A stretch of DNA of 32,022 nt. It comes from a virus. Shown one piece after another: positions 1 through 9,360 of this stretch. The stretch is from the IMG/VR virus record IMGVR_UViG_3300025133_000401, positions 1 to 32,022 of that record, one strand, 5' to 3'. Within the stretch, counting starts at the first letter, position 1. Each line of letters begins with the position of its first letter. The notes below the pieces were generated by a model, which did not search any database, had not been told where the DNA came from, and was given only the letters and a program-made list of their open reading frames with translations. Both the position numbers and the translations under genes were made by a program.

Positions 1-367
1 GAGTGGAGTCTGTCCAGAGAACCGGCGTCCATGTGCCTTCTTCGTAATCGTCTAAAAGATTAGCGGCTGTGGCAGACGAGACGCCCAGATAGATGCCAGC
101 AGACGCAGACCCTGGCAGCAGATCATTATTGCCGCCGTCTTCAGACCAGCCAGATAGTCCAGCAGACGCGAAGGAATTATCTCCACGCAAAAACGTCGAG
201 GACGAGGCAGTGCCTGTTGCTGACAGATGTGCGATGTCAACGGAACCAGACGTGATCTCTGAACTGTCTACTGCATTTGCAGCAATCTTTGCCGCTGTAA
301 CAGCATCATCCTCGATGTCGGCTGCGGTGGCTAATCTATTCGACGGGGCCGGTCCCACATAAGGCAT
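1..367 (-). CDS. Tail fibre/spike-type protein, N-terminal part, cut by the left window edge
   Basis: The reading frame begins at an ATG at 367 and stays open for 122 codons to the window edge, so only the N-terminal part is present. The start overlaps the stop of the preceding gene in a TGATG junction, which indicates translational coupling. The protein is rich in Ala, Ser, Gly and Asp. Near the edge it contains LLDDYEEGTWTPVL, a motif seen in many phage tail fibre and tail spike proteins just before a C-terminal beta domain. Its position right after the T7-like tail fibre gene fits a second adhesin component or receptor-binding subunit. The receptor-binding part would lie outside the window. 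The family assignment rests on this motif and on position; the exact role is inferred. Confidence 0.7.
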   Translation of the reverse strand, partial: MPYVGPAPSNRLATAADIEDDAVTAAKIAANAVDSSEITSGSVDIAHLSATGTASSSTFLRGDNSFASAGLSGWSEDGGNNDLLPGSASAGIYLGVSSATAANLLDDYEEGTWTPVLWTDST

Positions 368-705
368 CAGGTGATCTCCATTACACCAACGGTGATATCC
401 AGAGATGCTGAGTCATCCGACGAGAGACACTTGAGCAGATCACCCGCCTCCAATACATATTTCTGACCGCTCAGAACTTCCAAACTCGAATCTCCCGGTA
501 CGGGCACCTCGTTCAGCAGGGACGTGGCGTTGTCGCTATCGCTGCTGTCGGTCCAGGTCACGGTCACATCACGAGACGCAGCACTCTTGTTGCAGATCAT
601 CGCACCCAAAATGATGGTCTTGGTTGCGGCGGGTGTCGTGTAGACCGTATCAGCAGAACTGTTGCTGACACTGATGGTCTTTGCGTTTTTGAAAACATTC
701 GGCAT
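367..705 (-). CDS. Small beta-rich virion-associated protein, function unknown
   Basis: This gene encodes 112 residues and starts at an ATG at 705. It ends in a TGATG overlap with the next fibre-type gene and begins 13 bases after the tail fibre gene. The sequence is rich in Ser, Thr, Val and Asp. It reads like alternating beta strands (for example DVTVTWTDSS and SLDITVGVMEIT), with no signal peptide or membrane segment. The small size, the beta character and the place between two fibre-type genes suggest a small structural or fibre-accessory protein. I recognise no family with certainty. A chaperone or adaptor for the neighbouring fibre is an alternative. The gene is very probably real because of its tight coupling on both sides. 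Confidence 0.7.
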   Translation of the reverse strand: MPNVFKNAKTISVSNSSADTVYTTPAATKTIILGAMICNKSAASRDVTVTWTDSSDSDNATSLLNEVPVPGDSSLEVLSGQKYVLEAGDLLKCLSSDDSASLDITVGVMEIT

Positions 706-718
706 TTATCTATCCTCT

Positions 719-2077
719 TTAGCCTAAAGCAATCGCCAGCGCCGTGGCGTCAGCCAGAGTTACGTCAGGGGCGCTGACGGCAACCCATGCTGACCCGTTG
801 TAGTATTTCAGAAGTGAAGACCCGGTATTGAACACCAGATCGCCTTGATCTAGGCTAGACGCAGGGTCAGACGCTTCAACCCGGTATCTTTCCGCAAACG
901 AGTTGACCCCCGCGATGTTCGTTGCGACTGTCGCCATGTTCGTGACGTTGTCAGACGTTCCCAGCGTGTTCATGTCACTTACGACATCCGCTGTTCCCAG
1001 CACGTTCATGTCACTTACGACATCCGCTGTTCCCAGCACGTTCATGTCAGTTACGACATCGGCGGTAGCTAGGATAGCAAGATCAGCAACGGCATCAGCG
1101 GTCCCTAGGCGTCCGATTTCAGTTGCCTTACCGGCAACGGCTCCAATGTCTGTTGCGTCAGCAGCCACGCTCGTGATGTCACTAGCTATTGCCGCCAGCG
1201 TGTTCATATCGCTTACGGCATCGGATGTGCCCAAGGTGTTTAAATCGGAAACCACATCGGCGGTCCCCAATGTGTTCATATCGGTAATTACTTGCGACAC
1301 TGCTAGCGTGTTCATGTCTGCGATTACGTCAGACACGGCCAGGGTATTCATATCGGAAACCACGTCAGCGGTTCCAAGGGTATTCATATCAGCTACCACA
1401 TCTGTGGTTGCCAAGATCGCCATATCAGCTACCACGTCGGTGGTTGCCAAGATCGCCATATCAGCTACCGCATCGGCTGTACCCAAGCGGCCAATCTCAG
1501 TTGTCACACCCGCGACTACCCCTATGTCCGTGGCATCCCCGGCTACGGCAGTCACGTCAGACGCTATGCCAGCAACAGTGGTTACGTTAGATGAGATCCC
1601 CGCCACGGTGGATATGTTCGATTTGTCGCTGGTGGATAGCCAAGTGTTCTCAAGATAGTTCTTCGTGGCCGCATCTTGCGCTGAAGTTGGGTCACTAACA
1701 TTCTTGATGCGCGTTGTATCAGCATCGAACACACCGTCATTAGACTTTGTCAGTGCGTCCGAAAAGTCATCATCAACTTCCTGGCTTAGAAAGAAGTTCT
1801 GACGGCTATCCTTATCCATCGTGGCTTCGGAGAGGACACTACCGTCAGCATAGTCAACAAGACGGCCCGATAGAGGGGTCTCACGTTTGACTAAAACTAC
1901 CGCTCCGACTCCAGGGGCACTGGTAAGTGTAACGGTAGTTGATGTTGGGAAGGTGATCCCAATGTCTTCGACGTTATCTACGTACACGTGGATGTGGGAT
2001 GTTAATATGTAATCAAAGTTAATGGCAAAGGTCTGAGTCGAACCATTGCCCGTGAACGTCTCACGAGATAGTGCCAT
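719..2077 (-). CDS. T7 gp17-like tail fibre protein
   Basis: This 452-residue protein is the main tail fibre. Residues 1 to about 110 resemble the T7 gp17 N-terminal domain that anchors the fibre to the tail (start MALSRETFTGNGSTQTFAIN, then VLVKRETPLSGRLVDY and SRQNFFLSQEVDD). Residues about 155-380 are a long repetitive stalk built from 12-residue units of the type GTADVVSDMNTL, in two blocks. Residues 390-452 form a short non-repetitive end with a YNGSAWV motif. There is no large receptor-binding head as in T7 gp17 (553 residues), so receptor binding may be done by the products of the next two genes. The ATG at 2077 has an AAAGGAAC ribosome binding site. The anchoring role comes from the family; the division of labour is inferred. 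Confidence 0.9.
   Translation of the reverse strand: MALSRETFTGNGSTQTFAINFDYILTSHIHVYVDNVEDIGITFPTSTTVTLTSAPGVGAVVLVKRETPLSGRLVDYADGSVLSEATMDKDSRQNFFLSQEVDDDFSDALTKSNDGVFDADTTRIKNVSDPTSAQDAATKNYLENTWLSTSDKSNISTVAGISSNVTTVAGIASDVTAVAGDATDIGVVAGVTTEIGRLGTADAVADMAILATTDVVADMAILATTDVVADMNTLGTADVVSDMNTLAVSDVIADMNTLAVSQVITDMNTLGTADVVSDLNTLGTSDAVSDMNTLAAIASDITSVAADATDIGAVAGKATEIGRLGTADAVADLAILATADVVTDMNVLGTADVVSDMNVLGTADVVSDMNTLGTSDNVTNMATVATNIAGVNSFAERYRVEASDPASSLDQGDLVFNTGSSLLKYYNGSAWVAVSAPDVTLADATALAIALG
940..1490 (-). repeat. 36-bp tandem repeats encoding the fibre stalk, in two blocks
   Basis: Within the tail fibre gene, 36-bp units encode 12-residue repeats. One block (about 1190-1490) holds roughly eight units and the second (about 940-1110) roughly four to five. 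Two adjacent units near 970-1040 are almost identical at the DNA level. Each block is introduced by a related stretch (DATDIGVVAGVTTEIGRLGT and DATDIGAVAGKATEIGRLGT), so a larger segment was also duplicated. Confidence 0.85.
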
Positions 2078-2092
2078 TTATGGTTCCTTTAG

Positions 2093-5000
2093 TTAGTTGG
2101 AGTAGTCAGGTAGATTAGTCTCGTTGACCAATGCTTGGAGGGTGTTGTAGATACCGTAGGCGTTCTGGAGGGCCAGCATCCCAGTAGCGTTTCTAAGATC
2201 AGCCTTAGAGAACTCAGATTCGCCTGTTAGATGTTCCGCGCTGGCACCAACGGTTCTTCTCATCCTATCAAGGAGATCCGTAGTGGGGTTCTGCAATAAC
2301 CCAGAAGATGAAAGTCCTGATGAACGGTGGCTGAAGATTGGTTCAGCCCCAGAATAATCTATTATCGTGTCTAGAATGGGCGGTAAGATCGATGAGTACG
2401 CGCTCTTAGTGAACGAACCCGCCGCGATCCTATCCATGGATAACTTTTCCTCCAGATATGAATCCATATCCTCTTGCCCAGGCGCTCTTGATGCCACCTG
2501 TGCCAAGTATGCTAGAGACCCGGAGACCAGATTGAATGTGAACACCTGTGCGGATGTAGAATCCTTCAGCGCGATATTCCGTAGCAACTGCTTGGAGTAC
2601 GACACCGCCGCAAACGTGCGGAACTGGATGATGATTTTCCCCAAATCAGAAGTCATAAACTGACTGAGGTTCCCGATATCATTCTCTTGGATCATACGCT
2701 TGGTCTGCCGATCCACTGCGCCGATAAACACCGAAGCGGCTTCCTGATCATCCCAGGTATCCATCATAAGGCTCTTGATCTTCCGGCCAGTTAGCCCCCC
2801 TTCGACCTGATCTACCTTAGTGTTGATCTGGTGAAAGATGCGATCAAGCATATCCTGATCTTTAATACCCAACCCTTTCAGACGATCACTGATCTTCACG
2901 CTACCAGCAGCCGCCTCGTTGGCAAACTTATGGAACGCCGCACTTGCCGCTGTCCTCTGTAACGCCATATTAATGCCGTTCATCAGGGAAGCGTCAGCTA
3001 CTGCGCGTGTACCAACATGTGCAACTCTTTGTAGGCCCTCAAAATGACTACTGTCATCCAAAGTGCCCCCGACATCATCGAACCTATTGAAGTTCTGATT
3101 TCGGAGGCGATCAGTACCGGTCCCCATGAGTAGCTCAATTTCATCAAGAAACTCATTACTGAGTTTTCCCGTCCGTGCGTCCCTGAATAGGGTTCTGAGT
3201 GCTGGCATCCCCTGCAACGTGGCACGTAATCCCACCTCTGCGACGGTATTCCCGATCTCAGCGAGTTGTGCTAGACCAACTTGCCCCATGACACGCATGA
3301 AGTTGTAGTCTCGTATTAGACCGGAGATAGCCCTCGCTTTCGGGGACCAGTTTGTATTAATGGGCTGGCCAACTATGGAGCGGAAGATTACCTGAAGCTT
3401 CTCTTCTTCAGCATCCACGACACCTTTTTCAAGCCCCATGTCCGCACCACGTTGACGGATCTTCTTCAGTTCAGAAACAAAGTCTGATTCTGAGCTAATT
3501 CCGAGTTTAGCGAGGGCACCGTACCCGGACATTTGTTTGGAGTAACTATTGAACAAGCGTTCTGCGTTATTCTCCAACATGTCAGCGAAGTGGATGGTGT
3601 CTACTTCGTTTGTAGCTTTGTTTGTGGCCTGGATGGATACTGTCTCATCCAAGTCGGTCCTCTGCTTCGCACGATCAATGCGGGATCTGTTGGGATTAGC
3701 ATGGAGCTTGGACACGATATACGCGATATCATCATCACTCGTCCCGCTATTCCGCAACAGGTGAATTAACACCCCCTCACGATCTTTAGCGAACAGATTG
3801 GCGAAGGAGACATCATGCCCGAAACCCCGCTCCAGGATATTCTCCACATAAGAGGATGCGATCTTCATAACACGATCATCATCCATACCAGCGTTTCGCC
3901 CGATACCAGACATCGCGGTAGCTACTAGCCGGTTAACAGTTTTTTGGCCGTATAGTTCGTGCATCCTCCGAATGGCGTTCTGATTGTGGACACGCATGAT
4001 GTACGTACCACTTTCAGCCACCTCATCAAATCCACGGATACCAGCGGCTTTAGCGTCACGCAGTATGTCTGCATGTAGCTTACGGAGTTCCCCCGCGACC
4101 TTTGCGATATGGGGGTCAGGGTGTACGTCGGGTGACCGCACTGCGCGACCAACAGCCTCAAAGAACTCATCACGCCCTGTAGACTGACGCTTCCACCAGC
4201 CCATCTTTTGTGCCTTCGCGTATTCCCTAAATGCGGGATTAGCGGCACGGTAGAATTTGGTGGTGGATCTCCTGAAGTTTCTCGTCGCGGTCTCAGATGC
4301 GGTGTGGGGCGTTACTACAGCGTTCCCAGCATCATCCACGAGACCCACAGCATCCTCCGCGAGGAGAGATGCCAGCTTACGTGTTAGAGGGTTCTCAGAT
4401 TTCCCAAGCCGTCCCACCATGTCGTAGCGTATTTTCCCCAGCCTGGAGAACGGGACATCCTCCTCATCTGCTGACATATGCCGGATCGTGCCACTTTCGT
4501 GGGCACGGGCAGCACCTACACTGTCATCTGCGAGGTCTGGTAGGATACCGTCAGACGCCGCTTGCCCTCGTGGTGTGATCCCAGCGCCAGCCTCAACAGC
4601 TTCATCGACAGTAATCTTATCCATGATGCTCTGACCACCACGCTGGAGCGCAGCGCCATCGGAGGCTCTTAATGCCCCCCTGGATAACGCACCCGCTGCA
4701 CCACCCAATGTGAAGGCGGCTGCTGATGCGAACATGGCATCTTTCCACGTCTTATCGGCGGATTGACTTGCCATGAACGCTTCACCCCCTCCTATAGTTG
4801 GGGTAGCGGCAAGTCCCATCTTCAATGCACGGGCTATCCGGCCTCCCTTGCCAGCGACGATAAGGGGGGTAGCGGCACCTAATGTTGCGACTTCCATCCC
4901 TAACATCATCGGATCACCAATCGCTGCGCCAATCCGCAACGCAGTGCCAGACCATCCCAATTCCTCTAGCCGTTTGTTTTGCCCGTATTCCTCTACCATA

Positions 5001-5311
5001 CGTTTATGGATACTTTTCGCATGGCCCATGGAGTGGGCTTCAAGCAACTCATCCTGGTAGAGATCAGGCAGAGGGGTGCCATCAGGCATATGGGACATCT
5101 GATCCCAGGTATTGTCATCCCATTGGAAATCAGGATCGAAATCTAGTTCTTGACGGTTCAAGGCTTTCAACGTCCACGAACCGATCCACTCGTTCTCAAC
5201 TGCATCTTTTACGTCCTGCCAATCCATTGAGCGATTATATTTCGCTTCTTCAGCAAGACGATCCTCCTCCGTGGGTGTACGAAGGGGGAGAGCAGTCGAT
5301 GAATCAACCAT
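2093..5311 (-). CDS. Internal virion protein D, T7 gp16-like
   Basis: This 1072-residue protein occupies the gp16 position, just before the tail fibre. In T7 the gp14/15/16 set is ejected into the host envelope to build a channel for DNA entry. The protein is mostly alpha-helical and hydrophilic, with Gly/Ala-rich hydrophobic stretches at about residues 122-170 and 190-215 that could enter membranes. The C-terminal part includes QFRTFAAVSYSKQLL, typical of gp16-like proteins by my recollection. It is shorter than T7 gp16 (1318 residues), and I see no lytic transglycosylase domain at the N terminus. The ATG at 5311 overlaps the end of the upstream gene by 8 bases. The function is inferred mainly from order and size. 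Confidence 0.75.
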   Translation of the reverse strand: MVDSSTALPLRTPTEEDRLAEEAKYNRSMDWQDVKDAVENEWIGSWTLKALNRQELDFDPDFQWDDNTWDQMSHMPDGTPLPDLYQDELLEAHSMGHAKSIHKRMVEEYGQNKRLEELGWSGTALRIGAAIGDPMMLGMEVATLGAATPLIVAGKGGRIARALKMGLAATPTIGGGEAFMASQSADKTWKDAMFASAAAFTLGGAAGALSRGALRASDGAALQRGGQSIMDKITVDEAVEAGAGITPRGQAASDGILPDLADDSVGAARAHESGTIRHMSADEEDVPFSRLGKIRYDMVGRLGKSENPLTRKLASLLAEDAVGLVDDAGNAVVTPHTASETATRNFRRSTTKFYRAANPAFREYAKAQKMGWWKRQSTGRDEFFEAVGRAVRSPDVHPDPHIAKVAGELRKLHADILRDAKAAGIRGFDEVAESGTYIMRVHNQNAIRRMHELYGQKTVNRLVATAMSGIGRNAGMDDDRVMKIASSYVENILERGFGHDVSFANLFAKDREGVLIHLLRNSGTSDDDIAYIVSKLHANPNRSRIDRAKQRTDLDETVSIQATNKATNEVDTIHFADMLENNAERLFNSYSKQMSGYGALAKLGISSESDFVSELKKIRQRGADMGLEKGVVDAEEEKLQVIFRSIVGQPINTNWSPKARAISGLIRDYNFMRVMGQVGLAQLAEIGNTVAEVGLRATLQGMPALRTLFRDARTGKLSNEFLDEIELLMGTGTDRLRNQNFNRFDDVGGTLDDSSHFEGLQRVAHVGTRAVADASLMNGINMALQRTAASAAFHKFANEAAAGSVKISDRLKGLGIKDQDMLDRIFHQINTKVDQVEGGLTGRKIKSLMMDTWDDQEAASVFIGAVDRQTKRMIQENDIGNLSQFMTSDLGKIIIQFRTFAAVSYSKQLLRNIALKDSTSAQVFTFNLVSGSLAYLAQVASRAPGQEDMDSYLEEKLSMDRIAAGSFTKSAYSSILPPILDTIIDYSGAEPIFSHRSSGLSSSGLLQNPTTDLLDRMRRTVGASAEHLTGESEFSKADLRNATGMLALQNAYGIYNTLQALVNETNLPDYSN

Positions 5312-8300
5312 GCTTCCTCAATTGTTCTACTGCATCCGCAAATGCTTTTGCTGACCCATAACGTGAGATGATGTCATTAAGGAGTTCCTTGTATACATCT
5401 GTGTGTGCCTGGAAAGTTTTCCCCTCACTAGGCCCAGGTTGCGTAGAGGTTTTAGAAACATAGACGTTTCTAAGTTCAAGAAGCGCATTCAGGTCGTTCT
5501 GGACCATTTGAAGATTGGGCTTAACATTATCTTTCAAGGGGGAAGGAGGTGCCAGGGCTGGGCGCTTCGGGAGCTTGACCTTAACACGCGCTACCTTTGG
5601 AGGGAGGACTATGGCAAGGTTAGAGACTCCAGGCATTGTTAGATTTGGAACAGGAGACAACGCCCCCACTTTTGGGGGTGCCACTGGCGTGAGTAACTTA
5701 CGAATACCCCCATCCAGTTTCTTCCGTTCATTATTCATGTTTTTGATGAACTTGGTGTTGGCTTCGATTACTTGGTGCTGCCGCTTGGCATCCAGTGCTT
5801 GCCCAGCCAACTGGTCGCTTTGCCCCACACTTTGTATTACGGCTTCTTTGGGTTTCTCTGGCGTGTCCAGAGGAGGTAAGAGCCTCCCAGCTTTCGCAGC
5901 TTCCGCGACGGATGCCGCTAGACGCGCACGTCTCTGTTTTTCGATGTCTGATAAAACCGGTGGGGTGTATGGCTCGACGGGGCGCTCATCTCCTCTTGCA
6001 CTGTTAGTGAATGTGTTCCTCCAATTCGCTACCTTACCCTCGCGTTTTTCACGTTCAGAATTGTTGCGGGAGATGAGCGCACTGAAAAACGCCCCCTGCA
6101 CCTGACGGGCACGTAGATTGTGTTCAGCAGCAGTCTTAGGGGATAAAGCATAATTTGCTTGTCTCTCAGCTTGCGCCTGTTGTGCGTCTCTAAGCTTTTG
6201 CTCCTGTTTCATGTCATCGCGTAGCTCGTTAACCTCCTCAAAGTCCGCACTATCGAACACCTGGGAAGCATCCACCGCCATACCCCCCAAATCATGGGAA
6301 GCTATGAGCCAGCGGTTGCTGTCAGAGTTGGAGGGACGCATGAACAAGCTATCAGGATCGATACCCAAATGTTGGCCCTGACGTTCCCACCATGCTGACA
6401 GGAGTACCTCTGATGTTTCTTCAAAATTTGGGAAACGAGCGTTGGCCTGGAGGGATACCTTGTAGCCGTTGGAAGTCACGAAGGTGTTGTTAATACGATC
6501 CTTCGCCAACTTCACGGCTTCCTCTGGCCCAACGCCACCAGCGAGGAAATAGAGTTCCGCGATCTCAGAAACTTCCCTCGCCATATCATTGGCGTTCTTC
6601 GCGTTACCACCAAACCAGCTTCCAGAGCTAAGAGATTTCTTCACTGCTTGCTGGAATATCTGGAACGAGGGTCTAGCTAGACGCTCATCACCACTGCCAT
6701 AATATTGGATAGCGAGAGAGGCATTGAGCATCGCGTCGGGGGTCTTCTGCCCCAGCCGGTTCTCCAAGTTCCACACCATCTCTTGGTATGCATACGCCTC
6801 ACCGGAACCCTTCATATGCTCCCTGAGTGTCCTACCTTGATCAGGCATCGCACGTAGAATCTTGAAGAGCGCGTAGCCAGCAAGTTGGTCTTCCGTTAAT
6901 TCACCCTGCCCCGCTGCTACCTTCTGGAGGACATCCACAGAGATGCTGGCTCCATTACGCAACACACTTTCCCATTCAGGTACCGTGAGGCCAGAACCTT
7001 CCAGTGCTTTGTAGATGCCCTGGATCTGTGCTTGGGGGTTATCAGGGTTCTTCTCTTTTTCCTGATTGACGATGACATCAACCGCATTGCCTTGCCTGTC
7101 CTTCTTGGAGAGGGTGGCTACCTTACCCTTGGCACCAATAGGTTTAGAGAGGGGACGGATTACCCTGCTGGCCCCTCCACTACGGATTTGATTGGCATCA
7201 TTACTCGCCTGTTCCTTGTGCCAGACCTTAATCAGCACTTCGCGATGTGCGGTGAGCTTGGCTTTCGTATTGGCTCTAATCGCGGCTCTATTGGTTACCT
7301 GTAGCTGCTCATACATATTCTGAGAGATGGCATCAGGGTTTTGTGCCCTGAAGAGATCCAGTTTTTGAACATCCAGGTTACCAGAGGAGGCAGTATCACG
7401 GAATAATACCCTCGCCTGTGTGGCACCCTCCTCCGCTATCTTCTCATTCGCGCTCTCTGCCGCTGAGACGATACTAGCTACACTATCTGCATGTTTGGGG
7501 TTGCTAATGAGTGCGGGAGTGCCATCCGCCCGTTTAGTTGTTAGTAGGTGTTTAACAACTTCCTCGTAGCCTCCAGGTTGCTCTGAGAGCCGCTTTGCCA
7601 AGTTAATGACCATGAGGTCTGTTTCGGCGTGGTCGAGGCCAAATGTTTCCTTATTGGTTTTATAGAACCCCCTGACCAAGTAATTGACGTTCGCAGCGGT
7701 TTCGCTTGGATCATCCCCCCTAGCCGCCCCCCGGAGAAGTGCCTCATCCACCATGTGGGACATAGTTTCAGAAGTTTCTGTTTTGGACTTTTCTCTAAAC
7801 TGATTGTCAGAATTTTGAGTATTGAGCTTAATAGCGTCCAGCTTGAGACGGTTCCACACGTCATAGGAGCCTGACTTGTAGTGGGGGGACATGCCTTCAG
7901 CATTAGGTGTGAAGGTGTCCAACCACTCACCAAAACCCTGTCCTGATTTGGCAAACTCGCCACGGTCATAAGCGGACTGCATTTCACTTCCTGCCGCATA
8001 TGCCTTATTCATACCAACCAGCTTGTCCAACGCCGCGAGAGTGAAGTTGTTATGGCGTTGACGCATAGGGTGGTTGGGGTCTTCCACCATGGCTTGCTGT
8101 TCAGCGAGTGTCAGACCATGCAGAGTGCCCTTTGCGATGTCTGTTGCTTCTGACTTCTGCTTGGCTTCTTTTCTTACCTCTTCAGCTTCCTGCGCGGCTT
8201 GGTACCGCGACAATGCGGGTGCAACCCCGGATAATGCGGTGGCGAGGCGACCAGCCCTTGTTTCACTAGGACGTTGTACAGGAGGGGCTTGGACAAAGGT

Positions 8301-8372
8301 GTCTACCGGAGACGCTACAACAGCTAAGGATTGTCGCGAACTAGGGCGGAAATTGACTTGCTTACGCGCCAT
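5304..8372 (-). CDS. Internal virion protein C, T7 gp15-like
   Basis: This gene encodes a 1022-residue hydrophilic, mostly helical protein, larger than T7 gp15 (747 residues). It sits between the gp14-like and gp16-like genes, where T7 has gp15, a component of the internal core that is ejected with DNA. The N-terminal 110 residues are Ala, Gln and Glu rich and probably coiled coil. The middle consists of helical repeats, and the C-terminal region (about 850-970) is rich in Pro, Lys and Val. There is no signal peptide and no recognised enzyme motif. The ATG at 8372 has a clear AGAAAGGG ribosome binding site. The assignment rests on synteny and composition rather than a motif. Confidence 0.7.
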   Translation of the reverse strand: MARKQVNFRPSSRQSLAVVASPVDTFVQAPPVQRPSETRAGRLATALSGVAPALSRYQAAQEAEEVRKEAKQKSEATDIAKGTLHGLTLAEQQAMVEDPNHPMRQRHNNFTLAALDKLVGMNKAYAAGSEMQSAYDRGEFAKSGQGFGEWLDTFTPNAEGMSPHYKSGSYDVWNRLKLDAIKLNTQNSDNQFREKSKTETSETMSHMVDEALLRGAARGDDPSETAANVNYLVRGFYKTNKETFGLDHAETDLMVINLAKRLSEQPGGYEEVVKHLLTTKRADGTPALISNPKHADSVASIVSAAESANEKIAEEGATQARVLFRDTASSGNLDVQKLDLFRAQNPDAISQNMYEQLQVTNRAAIRANTKAKLTAHREVLIKVWHKEQASNDANQIRSGGASRVIRPLSKPIGAKGKVATLSKKDRQGNAVDVIVNQEKEKNPDNPQAQIQGIYKALEGSGLTVPEWESVLRNGASISVDVLQKVAAGQGELTEDQLAGYALFKILRAMPDQGRTLREHMKGSGEAYAYQEMVWNLENRLGQKTPDAMLNASLAIQYYGSGDERLARPSFQIFQQAVKKSLSSGSWFGGNAKNANDMAREVSEIAELYFLAGGVGPEEAVKLAKDRINNTFVTSNGYKVSLQANARFPNFEETSEVLLSAWWERQGQHLGIDPDSLFMRPSNSDSNRWLIASHDLGGMAVDASQVFDSADFEEVNELRDDMKQEQKLRDAQQAQAERQANYALSPKTAAEHNLRARQVQGAFFSALISRNNSEREKREGKVANWRNTFTNSARGDERPVEPYTPPVLSDIEKQRRARLAASVAEAAKAGRLLPPLDTPEKPKEAVIQSVGQSDQLAGQALDAKRQHQVIEANTKFIKNMNNERKKLDGGIRKLLTPVAPPKVGALSPVPNLTMPGVSNLAIVLPPKVARVKVKLPKRPALAPPSPLKDNVKPNLQMVQNDLNALLELRNVYVSKTSTQPGPSEGKTFQAHTDVYKELLNDIISRYGSAKAFADAVEQLRKHG

Positions 8373-8888
8373 CTATGAACCCTTTCTGCGAGGCTTGGCA
8401 TAATCGATAGCTGCTCCAGCTATTCCAGCCCCTGCACCAAGCAAGCTGGGCTGTGTTACAGGAACTCCTTGTGAACGAGATGTCCTTCTAGCGCCAGCGC
8501 CAGCGCGTTCATTGGCTATCTGTTCCAACCTGTTATCCCTGTTAATACGGATACGCTCTTCTGCACGGCCTTCTTCTGCGTACACATCCGCTATCAGACG
8601 ATCAACGGAGAGACCGGACACACCAGCATCAGCAGCAGATGCTTTAGCCGCTGAAGCTGCCCGTAAGGAATCTAAGTTAAGATCAAAAGCATCCCCAGAA
8701 GCTTGTGCTTTCACCTGATTTTCTTGATCAGCGAGTGCATTGGATTCGATCTGGAATGAGGCCTGAGCATTTTGTGCGTTAATAGCGTTCTGGCGTTCCT
8801 GTTGGTCCGCTGCATCCTGCTGACCCATATAGTCACTGACAGTGGAAATGGCAGATACGGCAAGACCAGCAGCAGCAATACTACACAT
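8373..8888 (-). CDS. Internal virion protein B, T7 gp14-like
   Basis: This 171-residue protein begins MCSIAAAGLAVSAISTVSDY, much like the start of T7 gp14 (a Met-Cys followed by a small-residue hydrophobic helix). Residues 20-125 form a long Gln, Asn and Ala-rich helical region, probably coiled coil. Near residue 150 is a second hydrophobic Gly/Ala segment. T7 gp14 forms the outer-membrane part of the ejection channel, and the two short hydrophobic segments fit such a role. The ATG at 8888 overlaps the stop of the upstream gene (TGATG) and has an AAGGAGG ribosome binding site. It stops one base before the gp15-like start codon. Confidence 0.8.
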   Translation of the reverse strand: MCSIAAAGLAVSAISTVSDYMGQQDAADQQERQNAINAQNAQASFQIESNALADQENQVKAQASGDAFDLNLDSLRAASAAKASAADAGVSGLSVDRLIADVYAEEGRAEERIRINRDNRLEQIANERAGAGARRTSRSQGVPVTQPSLLGAGAGIAGAAIDYAKPRRKGS

Positions 8889-9358
8889 CAGTATGCCTCC
8901 TTATAAAATGGGTAAAAAAGCTCCCCATTTATCAAAGAGGGGACAGTTTTATTAATCGTGAAACCAAGGAATCCCAGCCATCGTATGGCCTTTGCATTCT
9001 TGACATGGACATGGTTGTGCAAACGCAGATACTTAGTCTGCCACCTCGCCACCATTCGCCTACTCTCACGCAAGAATAAAGCAGCCTTTGTCTCCATCGA
9101 CTTATCAAAGTCGTCAGTCACTAGCATCCACGGTATGCCGACATCCTTGTTCTGAGTGAAGCTTACGCCGCAAACGCCAACCACCAGACCCTCATCAACA
9201 ATGGTGTTACACTCCGCGCTGTACGCAAATGACTGAGCTAAAGCCTGGGCGGCAGACCTACCGGTCTGAGCTTCCGCTTCAACACGGTCTTCGTGACGTA
9301 AACCTTCTTCAACAATGTCTAGGTCTAAGAGACACGCTGGCCTGTACCCTGTTAACAT
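8888..9358 (-). CDS. Internal virion protein A, T7 gp13-like, with GNAT-type features
   Basis: I place the start at the ATG at 9358 (156 residues), which has a GAGGG ribosome binding site and lies two bases after the gp12 stop. A longer frame upstream would overlap gp12 and lacks support. The protein resembles T7 gp13-type proteins: an N-terminal region with LTGYRPACLLDLDIVEEGL, a central VVGVCGVSF strand and a C-terminal NAKAIRWLGFLGFTI. The last segment matches the end of the acetyltransferase (GNAT) fold, where an Asn precedes a helix and GF strand. Gp13 of T7 is needed for virion morphogenesis. Whether this copy has acetyltransferase activity is unknown; the fold may be structural only. 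Confidence 0.75.
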   Translation of the reverse strand: MLTGYRPACLLDLDIVEEGLRHEDRVEAEAQTGRSAAQALAQSFAYSAECNTIVDEGLVVGVCGVSFTQNKDVGIPWMLVTDDFDKSMETKAALFLRESRRMVARWQTKYLRLHNHVHVKNAKAIRWLGFLGFTINKTVPSLINGELFYPFYKEAY

Positions 9359-9360
9359 TG

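Noticed and set aside
903-1658. Long 251-codon open frame on the plus strand inside the tail fibre gene
   Set aside because: It is the mirror of the 36-bp repeats of the fibre gene; repeats without stops in one frame also keep the opposite frame open. No ribosome binding site and opposite to all other genes.
4788-4806. Promoter-like AACTATAGGAGGGGG on the minus strand
   Set aside because: It resembles the T7 start region but lies in the middle of the gp16-like coding sequence and lacks the upstream half of the motif shared by the intergenic sites; chance match is likely.
4882-5361. 159-codon plus-strand frame over the gp16-like and gp15-like genes
   Set aside because: Opposite strand to a well-supported virion gene, atypical composition, no ribosome binding site.
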